Below, piece after piece: positions 22,578 to 31,628 of a DNA stretch of 36,429 nucleotides. The DNA comes from Verrucomicrobiota bacterium. Its GTDB lineage: Bacteria; Verrucomicrobiota; Verrucomicrobiia; Verrucomicrobiales; DEV007. The stretch is from NCBI GenBank assembly GCA_030625775.1, contig DAOUQC010000052.1, forward strand, positions 1 to 36,429, read 5' to 3'. Made by a program: the position numbers and the translations under genes. The notes under the pieces are model-generated. The model ran no database searches and was not told the origin of the DNA. It saw only the letters and a list, made by a program, of their open reading frames with translations. How positions within the stretch are numbered: position 1 is the stretch's first letter; each line of letters begins with the position of its first letter.

Positions 22578-24631
22578 TTTTTCAACCATTGCACGGCGTC
22601 CACGGTCACATGACCATTGGTGTCCTTGTTGGAAATCACTACCTTGGTCGCTCCTTTTTCAAATTCAAAAACACCCAGTGAAATAAAACCGAATTCTTCG
22701 GAGTCATTCACCTTTTGATTCACTTTCACCGTCGTCTGCCCGCCCCGATGATGAATCGTCACCGGCACATTCGACGCACGATTAGTATTGGCCGGATAAG
22801 TGATTCTCACATCGTATTTGCCTGCTTCTTTCAGCTCAACGATGAAAGCTGCAGTTTTTTCTCCTTTACCCTCATTCCTGTCATGGCGGTATCCCGTCTC
22901 CACAAAGTTCGCGGCCGCCCGGCTGATTTTCCACCCCCCTTCATACTCGGCATTCTCATCGTCCACCACCACACCTTCCAGTTTTGAAACCGGCACCAGA
23001 GTTTCTGGTTTGATCTTCTCCGGCAAATCCAGCACTTGCCCATCCTTCAACAAGCGTTCACGCAACTTCGCATAGGGCACATCCTGTATCCTTACCCCTT
23101 TTTCGATCGCCATCACCGCCCCCGTCGCCGCACTCTGCCCGAGAATCATGAATACCGGCTCCATGCGGATCGATCCATAGGCAATATGAGAAGCAGAAAT
23201 ACAAACAGGAACGAGTAAATTCCCTACCTCCTCCCGCTTGGGAACAATCGCACGGTAGCTGATCAAATAAGCTCCTCCAGGGGAAACCTCAACATCCCCT
23301 TCATTCCTCACCTGCCCCCCGGCATCGACATAGCGCTGGGTGTGATGAGAATCCATGGTGTAAGAACCCAGCCCCACCGGATCGGAAGCTTTCAACTTGC
23401 GGCGACAGTCATGCTCAGTGAGCACATAATCCCCCACCATGCGGCGGGCTTCACGGATGTATAATTGATGTGGCCAGTTTCCATTGGAAACAAATTCATC
23501 TTTGGCCAATCCCCAACGCCCGATCTCGTCGCGCACCTCTTTGGGCACACGGGGATGATTTACGAGTGTCCACATCAACCCCTTCTGGTAAGTTTCATGT
23601 TCTTTAATAATTTGCTCGCGCTTGGAGTAGCCCGCCTCAGGGTAATCGTAATTCATTCCAATATTGTCGAGCGAGATAGCACGCTTGTTATTGGTGTCCG
23701 TCTTACGGTTTGGCATCGAACCAGGCAACCAGGGAATACGGTGATCTCCCGCCTCAAAATTGCGCAACAATAATTCGTAACGTAGCTCTTCATAGCCTTC
23801 CGGCTTTGGAAAAGGGCGCCTGTTCTCTTCCGCATCCGTCAAACACATGCGAAAGCAGTAGGCTTGGATCCGCTTGTCTCCCTCACCCTCTTTTCCAGCA
23901 TCGGCTGCTTGCACGCCAGGCAGCAATCCGCTCGACTTGTCACCAGGCACCCTATAAGGATCTACGGCTTTGATGAATTGATGGTATTTTGCCTGGGCAG
24001 GTTGAACACCGTTGAGTGTTTCTTTGTACTTCGCGTTTGCTTCGCGTCCCAGCGTATAAGAAACCCCGGCCTTTGCCATCAAATCTCCTTCATAAGTTGC
24101 ATCGATAAACATCTTTGCCTGGAAGGTTTTGCCACTCTCCATGTGAATCGAAACAATCCGTCCCTTCTCAAGAGTGACCCCATCTTTCAAATCAAGCCGT
24201 TCTTCTCTGATGACGGGAATTTTTGCCTCCTCAATCATCTGTTCAAAAACCATCTCGGCTACTTTGGGTTCAAATCTCCAGATCGCATCAGCCCCTTTGT
24301 CATAACCTGGGAAATCCTCCTTTTTCTGCTGTGTCCACGCCTGATTCTTATCGTAATGTCTTTTCAGACGCTGATAAAACTCACGGGACACACCTCCAAT
24401 CACCGCTTTATTTCCCGAGTCAGTCTTACCAAGACCACCGGAACTCAATCCTCCAAGGTGTCTGTCCGGCCCAATAAGAAGCACCGTCTTGCCCATCCTG
24501 CTCACCTGCACCGCCGCCGTCACACCTGCGCTGGTGCCCCCGTAGATCACCACATCATAACTTTCCGCTGCCCATGCTTGTTGCAGAGAACCCATCACTA
24601 GAAACAAGATCAAGGTCAGTCGTTTTTTCAT
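22574..24631 (-). CDS. secreted FAD-dependent oxidoreductase with golvesin-like C-terminal domain (copy 2)
   Basis: A 685-residue protein with a Sec signal peptide ending at 'QAWAAES' (residue 22), followed at once by a dinucleotide-binding loop 'VVIYGGTSAGVTAA' and 'HLGGLSSGGLGKTD', the PF12831-type FAD-dependent oxidoreductase pattern common in PVC and Bacteroidota. Residues ~30-550 form this domain, including 'MFIDATYEGDLMA' and 'MEPVFMILGQSAATGAV'. The last ~115 residues ('KYDVRITYPANTNRASNVPVTIHH...VDAVQWLKK') look like the golvesin/xanthan-lyase-type C-terminal beta domain. Substrate unknown. It follows its paralogue by 38 bp and overlaps the sulfatase start by 4 bases. The two C-terminal domains are almost the same. 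Confidence 0.85.
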   Translation of the reverse strand: MKKRLTLILFLVMGSLQQAWAAESYDVVIYGGTSAGVTAAVQVSRMGKTVLLIGPDRHLGGLSSGGLGKTDSGNKAVIGGVSREFYQRLKRHYDKNQAWTQQKKEDFPGYDKGADAIWRFEPKVAEMVFEQMIEEAKIPVIREERLDLKDGVTLEKGRIVSIHMESGKTFQAKMFIDATYEGDLMAKAGVSYTLGREANAKYKETLNGVQPAQAKYHQFIKAVDPYRVPGDKSSGLLPGVQAADAGKEGEGDKRIQAYCFRMCLTDAEENRRPFPKPEGYEELRYELLLRNFEAGDHRIPWLPGSMPNRKTDTNNKRAISLDNIGMNYDYPEAGYSKREQIIKEHETYQKGLMWTLVNHPRVPKEVRDEIGRWGLAKDEFVSNGNWPHQLYIREARRMVGDYVLTEHDCRRKLKASDPVGLGSYTMDSHHTQRYVDAGGQVRNEGDVEVSPGGAYLISYRAIVPKREEVGNLLVPVCISASHIAYGSIRMEPVFMILGQSAATGAVMAIEKGVRIQDVPYAKLRERLLKDGQVLDLPEKIKPETLVPVSKLEGVVVDDENAEYEGGWKISRAAANFVETGYRHDRNEGKGEKTAAFIVELKEAGKYDVRITYPANTNRASNVPVTIHHRGGQTTVKVNQKVNDSEEFGFISLGVFEFEKGATKVVISNKDTNGHVTVDAVQWLKK

Positions 24632-24669
24632 AAAAGCTTATTAATCGTTAATAACAAAACAGGTGTTTG

Positions 24670-26745
24670 CTACTTCTTCAGCCATTGCACGGCGTCCACA
24701 ATCACATAACCATTGGTGTCCTTGTTGGAAATCACCACCTTGGTCGCCCCCTTTTCAAATTCAAAAATACCCAGTGAAACAAAACCGAAGTCCTTGGACT
24801 CATTCACTTTCTGATTCACTTTCACCGTAGTCACTCCAGCCTGATGATGAATCGTCACCGGCACATTCGATGCACGGTTAGTATTGGCGGGATAAGTGAT
24901 TCTCACATCGTATTTACCCGCTTCTTTCAGCTCAACGGTGAAAGTTGCACTCTTTTCCCCTTTGCCCTCATTTTTATCCTGATGATATCCCTCCTCGATG
25001 AACTGGGGCGATCCCTGACTGCGAATCCACTCGCCTTCATACTTTGCCGCCGCATCATCAGCCACCACTCCCTTCATTTTTGCCAGGGGAATGTAAATTT
25101 TTGCCTTGAGCCCCTCCGGTAAATCCAAAAACTGCCCGTCTTTCAACAGCTGCTCACGCAATTTGGCATAAGGCACATCCTGCACCGCCGATCCAGCATC
25201 GATCGCAAACACTGCTCCGGTAGCTGCACTCTGCCCGAGGATCATGAACACCGGTTCCATACGGATCGATCCGTAGGCAATATGCGAACTTGATACCGCT
25301 GCCGGCACCAGCAAATTCTCACACTCATCTTTTTTTGGAATGATCGAACCGTAACTGATCACATAAGGCCCACCCGGTGACACCTGCACATCACCTTCGT
25401 CCTGCACCAGACCGTCCTCGGTCACGTAGCGCTGGGTATTGTGTGAATCCATCTGATAAGAACCAATGCCCACCGAATCCTTCGCCACCCGCACTCGCCG
25501 GCAATCCAATTCTGTCGTCACATAAGTCCCCACCATGCGCCGCGCTTCGCGCACATAGATCTGATGCGGCCAATTGCCGTTATCGACAAACTCATCCGCC
25601 GCCAACCCCCACTCCAGCATGTCCTTGCGAATTTCTTCCGGAATGCGCGGATGGTTGCCCAGCGACCACATCAGCCCTTTCTGGTAAGTCTCGTGCTCAT
25701 TCAAAATTTCATCCCGTTCCGCATACGAGGCCTCGGGGTATTTGTAATTCATCCCGATATTGTCCGTCGAAAAAGCTCCGTAGTTGTTGGTATCCGTCTT
25801 GTTGTTCGGCATCAACCCCGGACTCCAGGGCATGCGCAAATCTCCGGCTTCAAAATTGCGGAACAAAAGCTCATACTGTTTTTCGTCGTAACCTTCCGGT
25901 TTTGGAAAAGGAACAAAATTGCGTTTATCCTTGGTCATACACATTCGGTAGTTGTAGGCCTGCACCCGATGATCTGCCTGGCCATCTTCGCCCGCCCCAT
26001 CAGCATGCACTCGTGCCACCAGCCCACTTTTGGGATCACCCGGTTTCACATAGGGATCGATCTTTTCCACAAACAAATGCCCGTGCATCTGCGTTTTCTG
26101 CACCCCATTCAGATTCTCACCATACTGACTATTAGCTTCACGCCCCACATGATAACTCACTCCCGCTGCTGCCAGCAAATCCCCCTCATAAGTCGCATCA
26201 ATAAACATTGGTGCTAAAAACTCCCGTCCCGACTCCATCCTAATTGAAGTGATCCTTCCTCCCTTTTTTTTCACCCCAGTCTCGCGATTCAAGCGCTCCT
26301 TGCGCACCACAGTGATCCCTTTTTCTTTCACAAATTCCTCAAAAATCGCCTCTGCGACCTTCGGCTCGAATACCCACATCGCATCCGCATCCGGCAAATA
26401 ACGACCTGAACCCCGCTCCACATTCAAAGTCTCCCGCTTCTGCAGTGGCCACGACTTCGGATCGTCATAATGTTTTTTCACCTGCTGATAAAACTCGCGA
26501 CTGATGCCACCTATCATGTCCTTGCGCCCCGAATCCGTCCATCCCAGACCACCCGAACTCAATCCCCCGAGATGCACCCCCGGCTCGATCAGCACTGCCG
26601 TTTTGCCCATCCGGCTCACCTGAACCGCCGCCGCCACCCCGGCACTGGTACCGCCATAAATCACCACATCATATTTATCTGCTGCTCCTGCTGTTTGCAG
26701 AAACGCCAGACCCAAGGTTAAAATCAGAAACAATCGTTTTTTCAT
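24670..26745 (-). CDS. secreted FAD-dependent oxidoreductase with golvesin-like C-terminal domain (copy 1)
   Basis: The start at 26745 (691 residues) gives 'MKKRLFLILTLGLAFLQTAGAADKYD', matching the copy 2 signal peptide; an in-frame start at 26799 adds an unlikely 18-residue extension. The mature protein begins with the FAD-binding 'VVIYGGTSAGVAAA' and 'HLGGLSSGGLGWTDSG' motifs and has the same 'MFIDATYEGDLLAAAGVSYHVGREANS' core and 'MEPVFMILGQSAATGAV' segment as copy 2. It ends in the same golvesin-like domain and 'DAVQWLKK'. It is the first gene of the leftward operon with copy 2 and the sulfatase. Tandem retention of two exported paralogues suggests distinct substrates or stereochemistry. 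Confidence 0.85.
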   Translation of the reverse strand: MKKRLFLILTLGLAFLQTAGAADKYDVVIYGGTSAGVAAAVQVSRMGKTAVLIEPGVHLGGLSSGGLGWTDSGRKDMIGGISREFYQQVKKHYDDPKSWPLQKRETLNVERGSGRYLPDADAMWVFEPKVAEAIFEEFVKEKGITVVRKERLNRETGVKKKGGRITSIRMESGREFLAPMFIDATYEGDLLAAAGVSYHVGREANSQYGENLNGVQKTQMHGHLFVEKIDPYVKPGDPKSGLVARVHADGAGEDGQADHRVQAYNYRMCMTKDKRNFVPFPKPEGYDEKQYELLFRNFEAGDLRMPWSPGLMPNNKTDTNNYGAFSTDNIGMNYKYPEASYAERDEILNEHETYQKGLMWSLGNHPRIPEEIRKDMLEWGLAADEFVDNGNWPHQIYVREARRMVGTYVTTELDCRRVRVAKDSVGIGSYQMDSHNTQRYVTEDGLVQDEGDVQVSPGGPYVISYGSIIPKKDECENLLVPAAVSSSHIAYGSIRMEPVFMILGQSAATGAVFAIDAGSAVQDVPYAKLREQLLKDGQFLDLPEGLKAKIYIPLAKMKGVVADDAAAKYEGEWIRSQGSPQFIEEGYHQDKNEGKGEKSATFTVELKEAGKYDVRITYPANTNRASNVPVTIHHQAGVTTVKVNQKVNESKDFGFVSLGIFEFEKGATKVVISNKDTNGYVIVDAVQWLKK

Positions 26746-26791
26746 AGGTAAATTAGATTTGTCACCAGCTATAAAGCAAAACCCTCTTTTT

Positions 26792-26820
26792 TTGGACACA
26801 ATATGGGAAAAAAGTGTAAT
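26792..26820 (+). promoter_or_regulatory. sigma70-like promoter for the amidohydrolase-dehydrogenase operon
   Basis: TTGGAC at 26792-26797 and TGTAAT at 26815-26820 are separated by 17 bases; each box has one mismatch to consensus. The predicted start lies about 40 bases before the ATG at 26869. The 123-bp region is shared with the divergent FAD-oxidoreductase operon. Confidence 0.55.
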
Positions 26821-26868
26821 TTACTTTGCCTGTGCATCCTTCCATCACCAACATCAATATAACATCAC

Positions 26869-27654
26869 ATGATCTGGGATCTCCACTGCCACCTCACCAG
26901 CCCTGGCCAGGGCAAAACCGCCACCGAACACGCACACCGAATGATCGAAATCGGTGATCGTCACGGCATCGAACGCTACTGCGTTTACATGGGGCTGAAA
27001 TTCATAGCCGATCCCAGCCCCGAAGATTTGCGCCGACAAAACGACGCCGTGCTCGAAGCGATCAAAGCCTTCCCCGACCGCCTCTTCGGCTTTGTGTATC
27101 TCAACCCCAAACATGTACAAGCCAGCCTCGACGAACTCGAACGCTGCATCGCCGACGGCCCCATGCTCGGTGTGAAACTGTGGATCGCCCAAAGCTGTGC
27201 TAACCCCGCCATCGACCCCATCATCAAACGTGCTGCCGAACTCAAGGCCGTCATCTTTCAACACACCTGGTATAAAACCGCAGGCAATAAACCCGGCGAA
27301 TCCACCCCCGAAGACATCGCCATACTCGCTCGACGTTTCCCCGAGGTGCCGCTCGTCTGTGGCCACACCGGCGGCAACTGGGAACTCGGCATCCCCGCCA
27401 TCCGCGCTCACAAAAATGTCAGCATCGGCATCGCTGGCTCCGACCCCACCGCCGGATTTGTCGAAATGGCCGTGCGCGAACTCGGCCCCGAACGCATCCT
27501 CTACGGTAGCGACGCTCCCGGACGCAGTTTTGCCTCCCAACTCGCCAAAGTCCTCGGAGCCGATATTTCCCAAAAAGACAAAGACCTCATCCTCGGCGGC
27601 AACCTCAAAAAAATGCTCACCCCTATCCTGAAAACCAAAGGCCTAAAGGCCTGA
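26869..27654 (+). CDS. amidohydrolase-family (amidohydrolase 2) metal-dependent hydrolase
   Basis: A 261-residue cytoplasmic TIM-barrel protein. The metal-binding set of the amidohydrolase-2 family can be traced: 'DLHCHL' (H6 and H8), 'GVKLW' (K103), 'FQHTWYK' (H132), 'CGHTGGN' (H166) and 'YGSDAPGR' (D215). No signal peptide is present. Members include decarboxylases, lactonases and isomerases acting on small carboxylates, lactones or aromatics; the substrate here is unknown. It is first in a three-gene rightward operon and is followed after 27 bp by a Tat-exported relative lacking these ligands. Confidence 0.85.
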   Translation: MIWDLHCHLTSPGQGKTATEHAHRMIEIGDRHGIERYCVYMGLKFIADPSPEDLRRQNDAVLEAIKAFPDRLFGFVYLNPKHVQASLDELERCIADGPMLGVKLWIAQSCANPAIDPIIKRAAELKAVIFQHTWYKTAGNKPGESTPEDIAILARRFPEVPLVCGHTGGNWELGIPAIRAHKNVSIGIAGSDPTAGFVEMAVRELGPERILYGSDAPGRSFASQLAKVLGADISQKDKDLILGGNLKKMLTPILKTKGLKA

Positions 27655-27681
27655 ATCCCTACAGCCTAAAAAGCTTCCCCA

Positions 27682-28542
27682 ATGAAACGCCGTACCTTCC
27701 TCCAATCCTCCGCCGCGCTTGCCGCCAGTACCACCCCGCTTTCCTCGCTCGCGGCTACAGCTCCAGCGGTCATCGATACCAACGTCTACATCGGCCCCAA
27801 CCCTTTCCATGCCTTACCGCTGGAAGACCCCGACAAACTGGCCGCTGCCCTGCGCTCCACCGGAGTCACCTCGGCCTGGGCTGCTCCGATGGAATCGCTA
27901 CTCCACCGTGACCTCGATCTCATCAATTCCCGGCATGCAAAAATCTGCCGTGATCGAGGCAACCAACTTTTCACTGCCATCGGCAGCATCAATCCCAAAC
28001 TGCCCGACTGGCAGGAAAGCCTGCGCCGTTGCCACGAAGTCCATCACATGCCCGGCATCCGCCTGCACCCGGTTTACCACGGCTACCCACTCGATGACCC
28101 ACAATTCATCAAAGTCCTAGAGCAAGTCAGCCGACGAAACCTACTGGTACAAATCGTCCCCCACATGGAAGACCGGCGAACCCAAAATCCTGAGGTGGTC
28201 GTACCGCCAACCGACCCCAAACCGCTACTCAAATTACTGCCAAAATTCAGAGGCCTGCGCATCCAAATCATCAACGGCCTGCGCACCATCACCAATAAAA
28301 AACTTCAGTCAGACCTGACCAATCTCGGTGTCCATTTTGATATCTCCATGCTCGAAGCCGTCGCCGGCATCGCCCGCAGCAGCATCCCTGCCAAGCGGCT
28401 TTGTTACGGTTCTTATGCGCCGGTCTTCATTCCTGAATCTGCTGCCCTCAAAGTCAAAGAATCCCAGCCGGACATCGACAGCGCTCAACTCAAAGCTCTG
28501 CTTCACGGTAATGCTCAAAAATTGATCCCAGCAGGAAAATGA
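27682..28542 (+). CDS. Tat-exported amidohydrolase-like protein lacking metal ligands
   Basis: A 286-residue protein that begins with a twin-arginine signal 'MKRRTFLQSSAALAAS', so it should be exported folded. The rest is a short amidohydrolase-2-like barrel: 'AVIDTNVYIGPNP' replaces the D-x-H-x-H motif (Asn and Tyr at the His positions, residues 34 and 36), 'GIRLHP' stands at the Lys position, and 'CYGSYAPVF' has Tyr245 where the catalytic Asp of 'GSDAP' is expected. Metal catalysis of the usual type is therefore unlikely; it may be a binding protein or use different chemistry. It follows the intact amidohydrolase and its stop overlaps the start of the membrane-bound dehydrogenase (28539-28542). 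Confidence 0.75.
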   Translation: MKRRTFLQSSAALAASTTPLSSLAATAPAVIDTNVYIGPNPFHALPLEDPDKLAAALRSTGVTSAWAAPMESLLHRDLDLINSRHAKICRDRGNQLFTAIGSINPKLPDWQESLRRCHEVHHMPGIRLHPVYHGYPLDDPQFIKVLEQVSRRNLLVQIVPHMEDRRTQNPEVVVPPTDPKPLLKLLPKFRGLRIQIINGLRTITNKKLQSDLTNLGVHFDISMLEAVAGIARSSIPAKRLCYGSYAPVFIPESAALKVKESQPDIDSAQLKALLHGNAQKLIPAGK

Positions 28543-31535
28543 AAAGAAACACCCCTACCCCTACCCCTATTATAGGCCTTGCCATTTTCACCCTCGGTGC
28601 AGCATCACTGTCAGCTCAGGCTCCAAATGCTGCCCCGGCAAAACCTTTCCCCACCATCCCCCATGTGCCCGCCGAAAAAGCCGCCGCAACTTTCAGCGTA
28701 TTGGACGGGTTCACCATGGATCTGATCGCTGCCGAACCACTGGTCACAGATCCTGTCGCCATCACCTACGATGAAACCGGACGTGCCTACGTCGCGGAAA
28801 TGAATGACTACCCTTACACTGACAAAAGCGCCCACAAAGCCAGTCAGGAAAATCCCAGTGACAAAAATATCGGCAAAATCCGCCTGCTCACCGATACTAA
28901 CAACGACGGCATCTTCGACAAAGCCAGCATCTTCGCTGACGGCCTCTCCTGGCCCACCGGTGTCGCCTGCTGGAAGGGTGGCATTTATGTCACCGCCACT
29001 CCTGACATCTGGTATCTAAAAGATACCACAGGAGACGGTGTCGCTGATATCCGTCAAAAAATCTACAGCGGGCTACGTAAGTACAACGTTCAAGCTGTGA
29101 CCAATACCCCCGTCTGGGGACTCGACAACCGCATCCACATTGCCGGCAGCTCCAACGGTGGCATTTTGCAAAAACTCAAAGACGACGGCAGCCCGGATAC
29201 AAACATCAAGCCGATCCACATGCGCCGCCATGACCTCTCACTCGACCCGCGCGACAACAGCCTCATCTTGCAATCCGGCGGAGCCCGGTTTGGCGGGACT
29301 TTTGATGACTACGGTAACCGCTTTCTCTGCAACATCCGCAACCCCGCCCAACACGTCGTCCTCCCCCTGTCTGCTCTGGAGCGCAACCCCTTCATGCCGC
29401 CCGTCGCTCCACTGCACGATGCCGCCGAAGCTGGAGCCAACCTGACCGTTTACCCCACCAGCCCGGTCGAAAAATGGCGTGCAGTGCGAGCCGAACGATG
29501 GAGCGCGACTGAAGCTGACAAACACCCAGTCAGCGAATTGCGATCCGCAGGCGCCGTAACTTCCTCCTCGGGTATCACCGTCTATCGCGGCGATGCCTGG
29601 CCGGAAAAATACCGCGGCCAGATATTCGTGTCCGATGTCGCCAGCAATGTATTTTATCGCCTTGTTGTCGCAGCCGACGGCCCAACCTTCAAAGCCGTGC
29701 GTGTGGATGACAAAGTTGACTTCGTAACTTCCAGAGACAACTGGTTCCGCCCCACCAACTTCGTCAACGCCCCTGACGGCTGCCTGCATTCGCTCGACAT
29801 GTATCGCGAGGGCATCGAGCACCCCTGGTCCATCCCCGATGACATCCACGCCCGCATCGACCTCGAAAACGGCCGCGACCGTGGACGTATCTTCCGCCTC
29901 ACTCCATCTGGATTCAAATACCGCCCAACTCCCGATCTTGGCAAAAAATCCACCACCGAACTTGTTGCCCTGCTAGGCCATCAAAACGCCTGGCACCGCG
30001 AAACCGCACAACGCCTTCTCTTCGAACGACAGGACAAAAACGTCATCCCGTTGTTGCAAAAAATTATCACCTCGAACAAGTCCGAACTCGCCCTCATTCA
30101 CGCCCTGCATAGTCTCGATGGACTGGACGCACTCAAACCCACCGATGTGCAACTGGCATTAAAAAACAACTCACCCCGTGTTCGTGAGCAAGCCGTCATC
30201 CTCGCCACAAAAGTTGAGCTGCCGCTGCCCACCACTCTTGCCGATGATCCCGATATACGAGTTCGTTTCCAGACCGCACTCTCACTCGGTGACTCAAAAC
30301 AAGCTAACATTACAAATATGCTCACAACCATCGCCCGGAAAGATGGCGACAATCCCTGGATGCAGGCCGCCATTTTATCTTCTTCAAAAAATGATGCAGC
30401 CGATATCACCAAGCACCTGATACAGGAAAAATCCGCTCATCTTGAGCTGATCCAATCCCTAAGCTCCATCGTTGGCGCCCAGAATATCAAGCAGCAAACG
30501 ACTTTTTTATTCAAAGCCATTGAACAATCGAATGCGCAGCCCACCATCCAGATCAGTGCCGCTGCCGGACTCGCCGACGGCTTACTGCGCAAAAAACAAA
30601 ACTTCTTCAACAGTGCTGAGGCTCATCAAGTCCCTGCGGATTTTCGTAACCGCATCCTCGATCACGCCCGCAAAGTTGCTGCTGACAAAAAACTATCCCT
30701 CAAACTGCGCTCATCCGCGCTCGCTTTATATGGTTTTGCCAATTTTAAAGAAGCCGCCCCGATCTACCTTGCCCTGTTGAAACCCGGATTTCCCATTGAA
30801 CTGCAAGCGGCCGCACTCAAATCCTTCGCTAGTTTCAAACAAGAGCAAATCGCCAGTGACATCCTGGCCGCCTGGCCCCAGCTTGGCCCCACCATTCGCC
30901 AGCAGGCTCTCGAAGCCCTGCTCACCCGTCCCGAACGCATCGCCCCCCTACTCGATGCCCTGGAAAGCGGCACCGTATCCACCCACCTGATTACCAAAGC
31001 CCGGCGCAATGCTCTGATAAAACACAGCAATAACGCCATCGCCACCAAAGCTAAAAAGCTCTTCGCCGCCAGCGAACGGCCACGCAATGAAATCGTCAGT
31101 CAATACAGTAAAGCGCTGAGCAAACTCAAGGGTGATAGAGCTGCTGGAAAACCCATTTTCATGCAAATCTGCATTGCCTGCCACAAAATTGGTGAAGAGG
31201 GTTTTGCCGAACTTGGCCCCAACCTCGCCAGCGTAGCCGCCTGGGATCGCGATCAACTATTAACTAATATACTAGATCCCAATCGTGAAGTCTCTCCCAA
31301 CTACATCGAATACCTCGCCCAACTCAACGACGACACGACCATCTCCGGAGCCATCATCAGTGAAACTGCCCATGCCATCATCATCCGCCGTCCCGACTCC
31401 AGCCGCCAATACATCCTGCGCAGCAACATCAAAAAACTGACCAACAGCAAACTCTCCCTCATGCCCGAAGGTCTGGAAGGTGCCCTCCCCCCACAAAAAA
31501 TGGCTGACTTAGTTGCTTATTTGTTGGAAAAATAA
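28539..31535 (+). CDS. PVC-type membrane-bound dehydrogenase with HEAT-like repeats and C-terminal haem c domain
   Basis: A 998-residue exported protein. After a signal peptide (cleavage near 'SLSAQAP', residue 28) residues ~45-430 form a beta-propeller of the PVC membrane-bound dehydrogenase type: 'FTMDLIAAEPLVTDPVAITYDE', 'GRAYVAEMNDYP', 'KIRLLTDTNNDG', 'PTNFVNAPDGCLHSLDMYREGIEHPWSIP'. Residues ~470-830 are Leu/Ala-rich HEAT-like repeats. The last ~130 residues form the planctomycete-type cytochrome domain with haem site CIACH at 878-882 and 'LGPNLASV', 'NILDPNREVSPNY'. It likely oxidises a sugar or alcohol in the periplasm and passes electrons through its haem; the substrate is unknown. 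It is coupled by an ATGA overlap to the preceding gene. A CCCTA-type hexamer repeat lies in the signal peptide code. Confidence 0.87.
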   Translation: MKRNTPTPTPIIGLAIFTLGAASLSAQAPNAAPAKPFPTIPHVPAEKAAATFSVLDGFTMDLIAAEPLVTDPVAITYDETGRAYVAEMNDYPYTDKSAHKASQENPSDKNIGKIRLLTDTNNDGIFDKASIFADGLSWPTGVACWKGGIYVTATPDIWYLKDTTGDGVADIRQKIYSGLRKYNVQAVTNTPVWGLDNRIHIAGSSNGGILQKLKDDGSPDTNIKPIHMRRHDLSLDPRDNSLILQSGGARFGGTFDDYGNRFLCNIRNPAQHVVLPLSALERNPFMPPVAPLHDAAEAGANLTVYPTSPVEKWRAVRAERWSATEADKHPVSELRSAGAVTSSSGITVYRGDAWPEKYRGQIFVSDVASNVFYRLVVAADGPTFKAVRVDDKVDFVTSRDNWFRPTNFVNAPDGCLHSLDMYREGIEHPWSIPDDIHARIDLENGRDRGRIFRLTPSGFKYRPTPDLGKKSTTELVALLGHQNAWHRETAQRLLFERQDKNVIPLLQKIITSNKSELALIHALHSLDGLDALKPTDVQLALKNNSPRVREQAVILATKVELPLPTTLADDPDIRVRFQTALSLGDSKQANITNMLTTIARKDGDNPWMQAAILSSSKNDAADITKHLIQEKSAHLELIQSLSSIVGAQNIKQQTTFLFKAIEQSNAQPTIQISAAAGLADGLLRKKQNFFNSAEAHQVPADFRNRILDHARKVAADKKLSLKLRSSALALYGFANFKEAAPIYLALLKPGFPIELQAAALKSFASFKQEQIASDILAAWPQLGPTIRQQALEALLTRPERIAPLLDALESGTVSTHLITKARRNALIKHSNNAIATKAKKLFAASERPRNEIVSQYSKALSKLKGDRAAGKPIFMQICIACHKIGEEGFAELGPNLASVAAWDRDQLLTNILDPNREVSPNYIEYLAQLNDDTTISGAIISETAHAIIIRRPDSSRQYILRSNIKKLTNSKLSLMPEGLEGALPPQKMADLVAYLLEK
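28551..28568 (+). repeat. three tandem ACCCCT hexamers in coding sequence
   Basis: The hexamer ACCCCT occurs three times head to tail inside the signal peptide code and encodes Thr-Pro repeats. Gain or loss of one unit would keep the reading frame. Confidence 0.6.
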
Positions 31536-31628
31536 ATATGAAAAAATACTACTGCTCTTTCCATTTTCTCGCCTGAAAAAGAAATACCAAGCCTGAAATA
31601 CTATCAGCCTAATGCCTTTGAATCCATT

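Noticed and set aside
23864-24601. 245-codon rightward frame
   Set aside because: Antisense to the second FAD-dependent oxidoreductase; no domain pattern.
25377-26217. Two rightward frames of more than 200 codons inside the FAD-oxidoreductase gene
   Set aside because: Both lie wholly antisense to a gene with a convincing FAD-binding domain; their Pro/His/Ser-rich translations show no motif.
26854-27573. 239-codon leftward open frame opposite the amidohydrolase
   Set aside because: Gly/Phe/Asp-rich shadow of a GC-biased gene; the + strand frame carries the complete amidohydrolase metal-ligand set.
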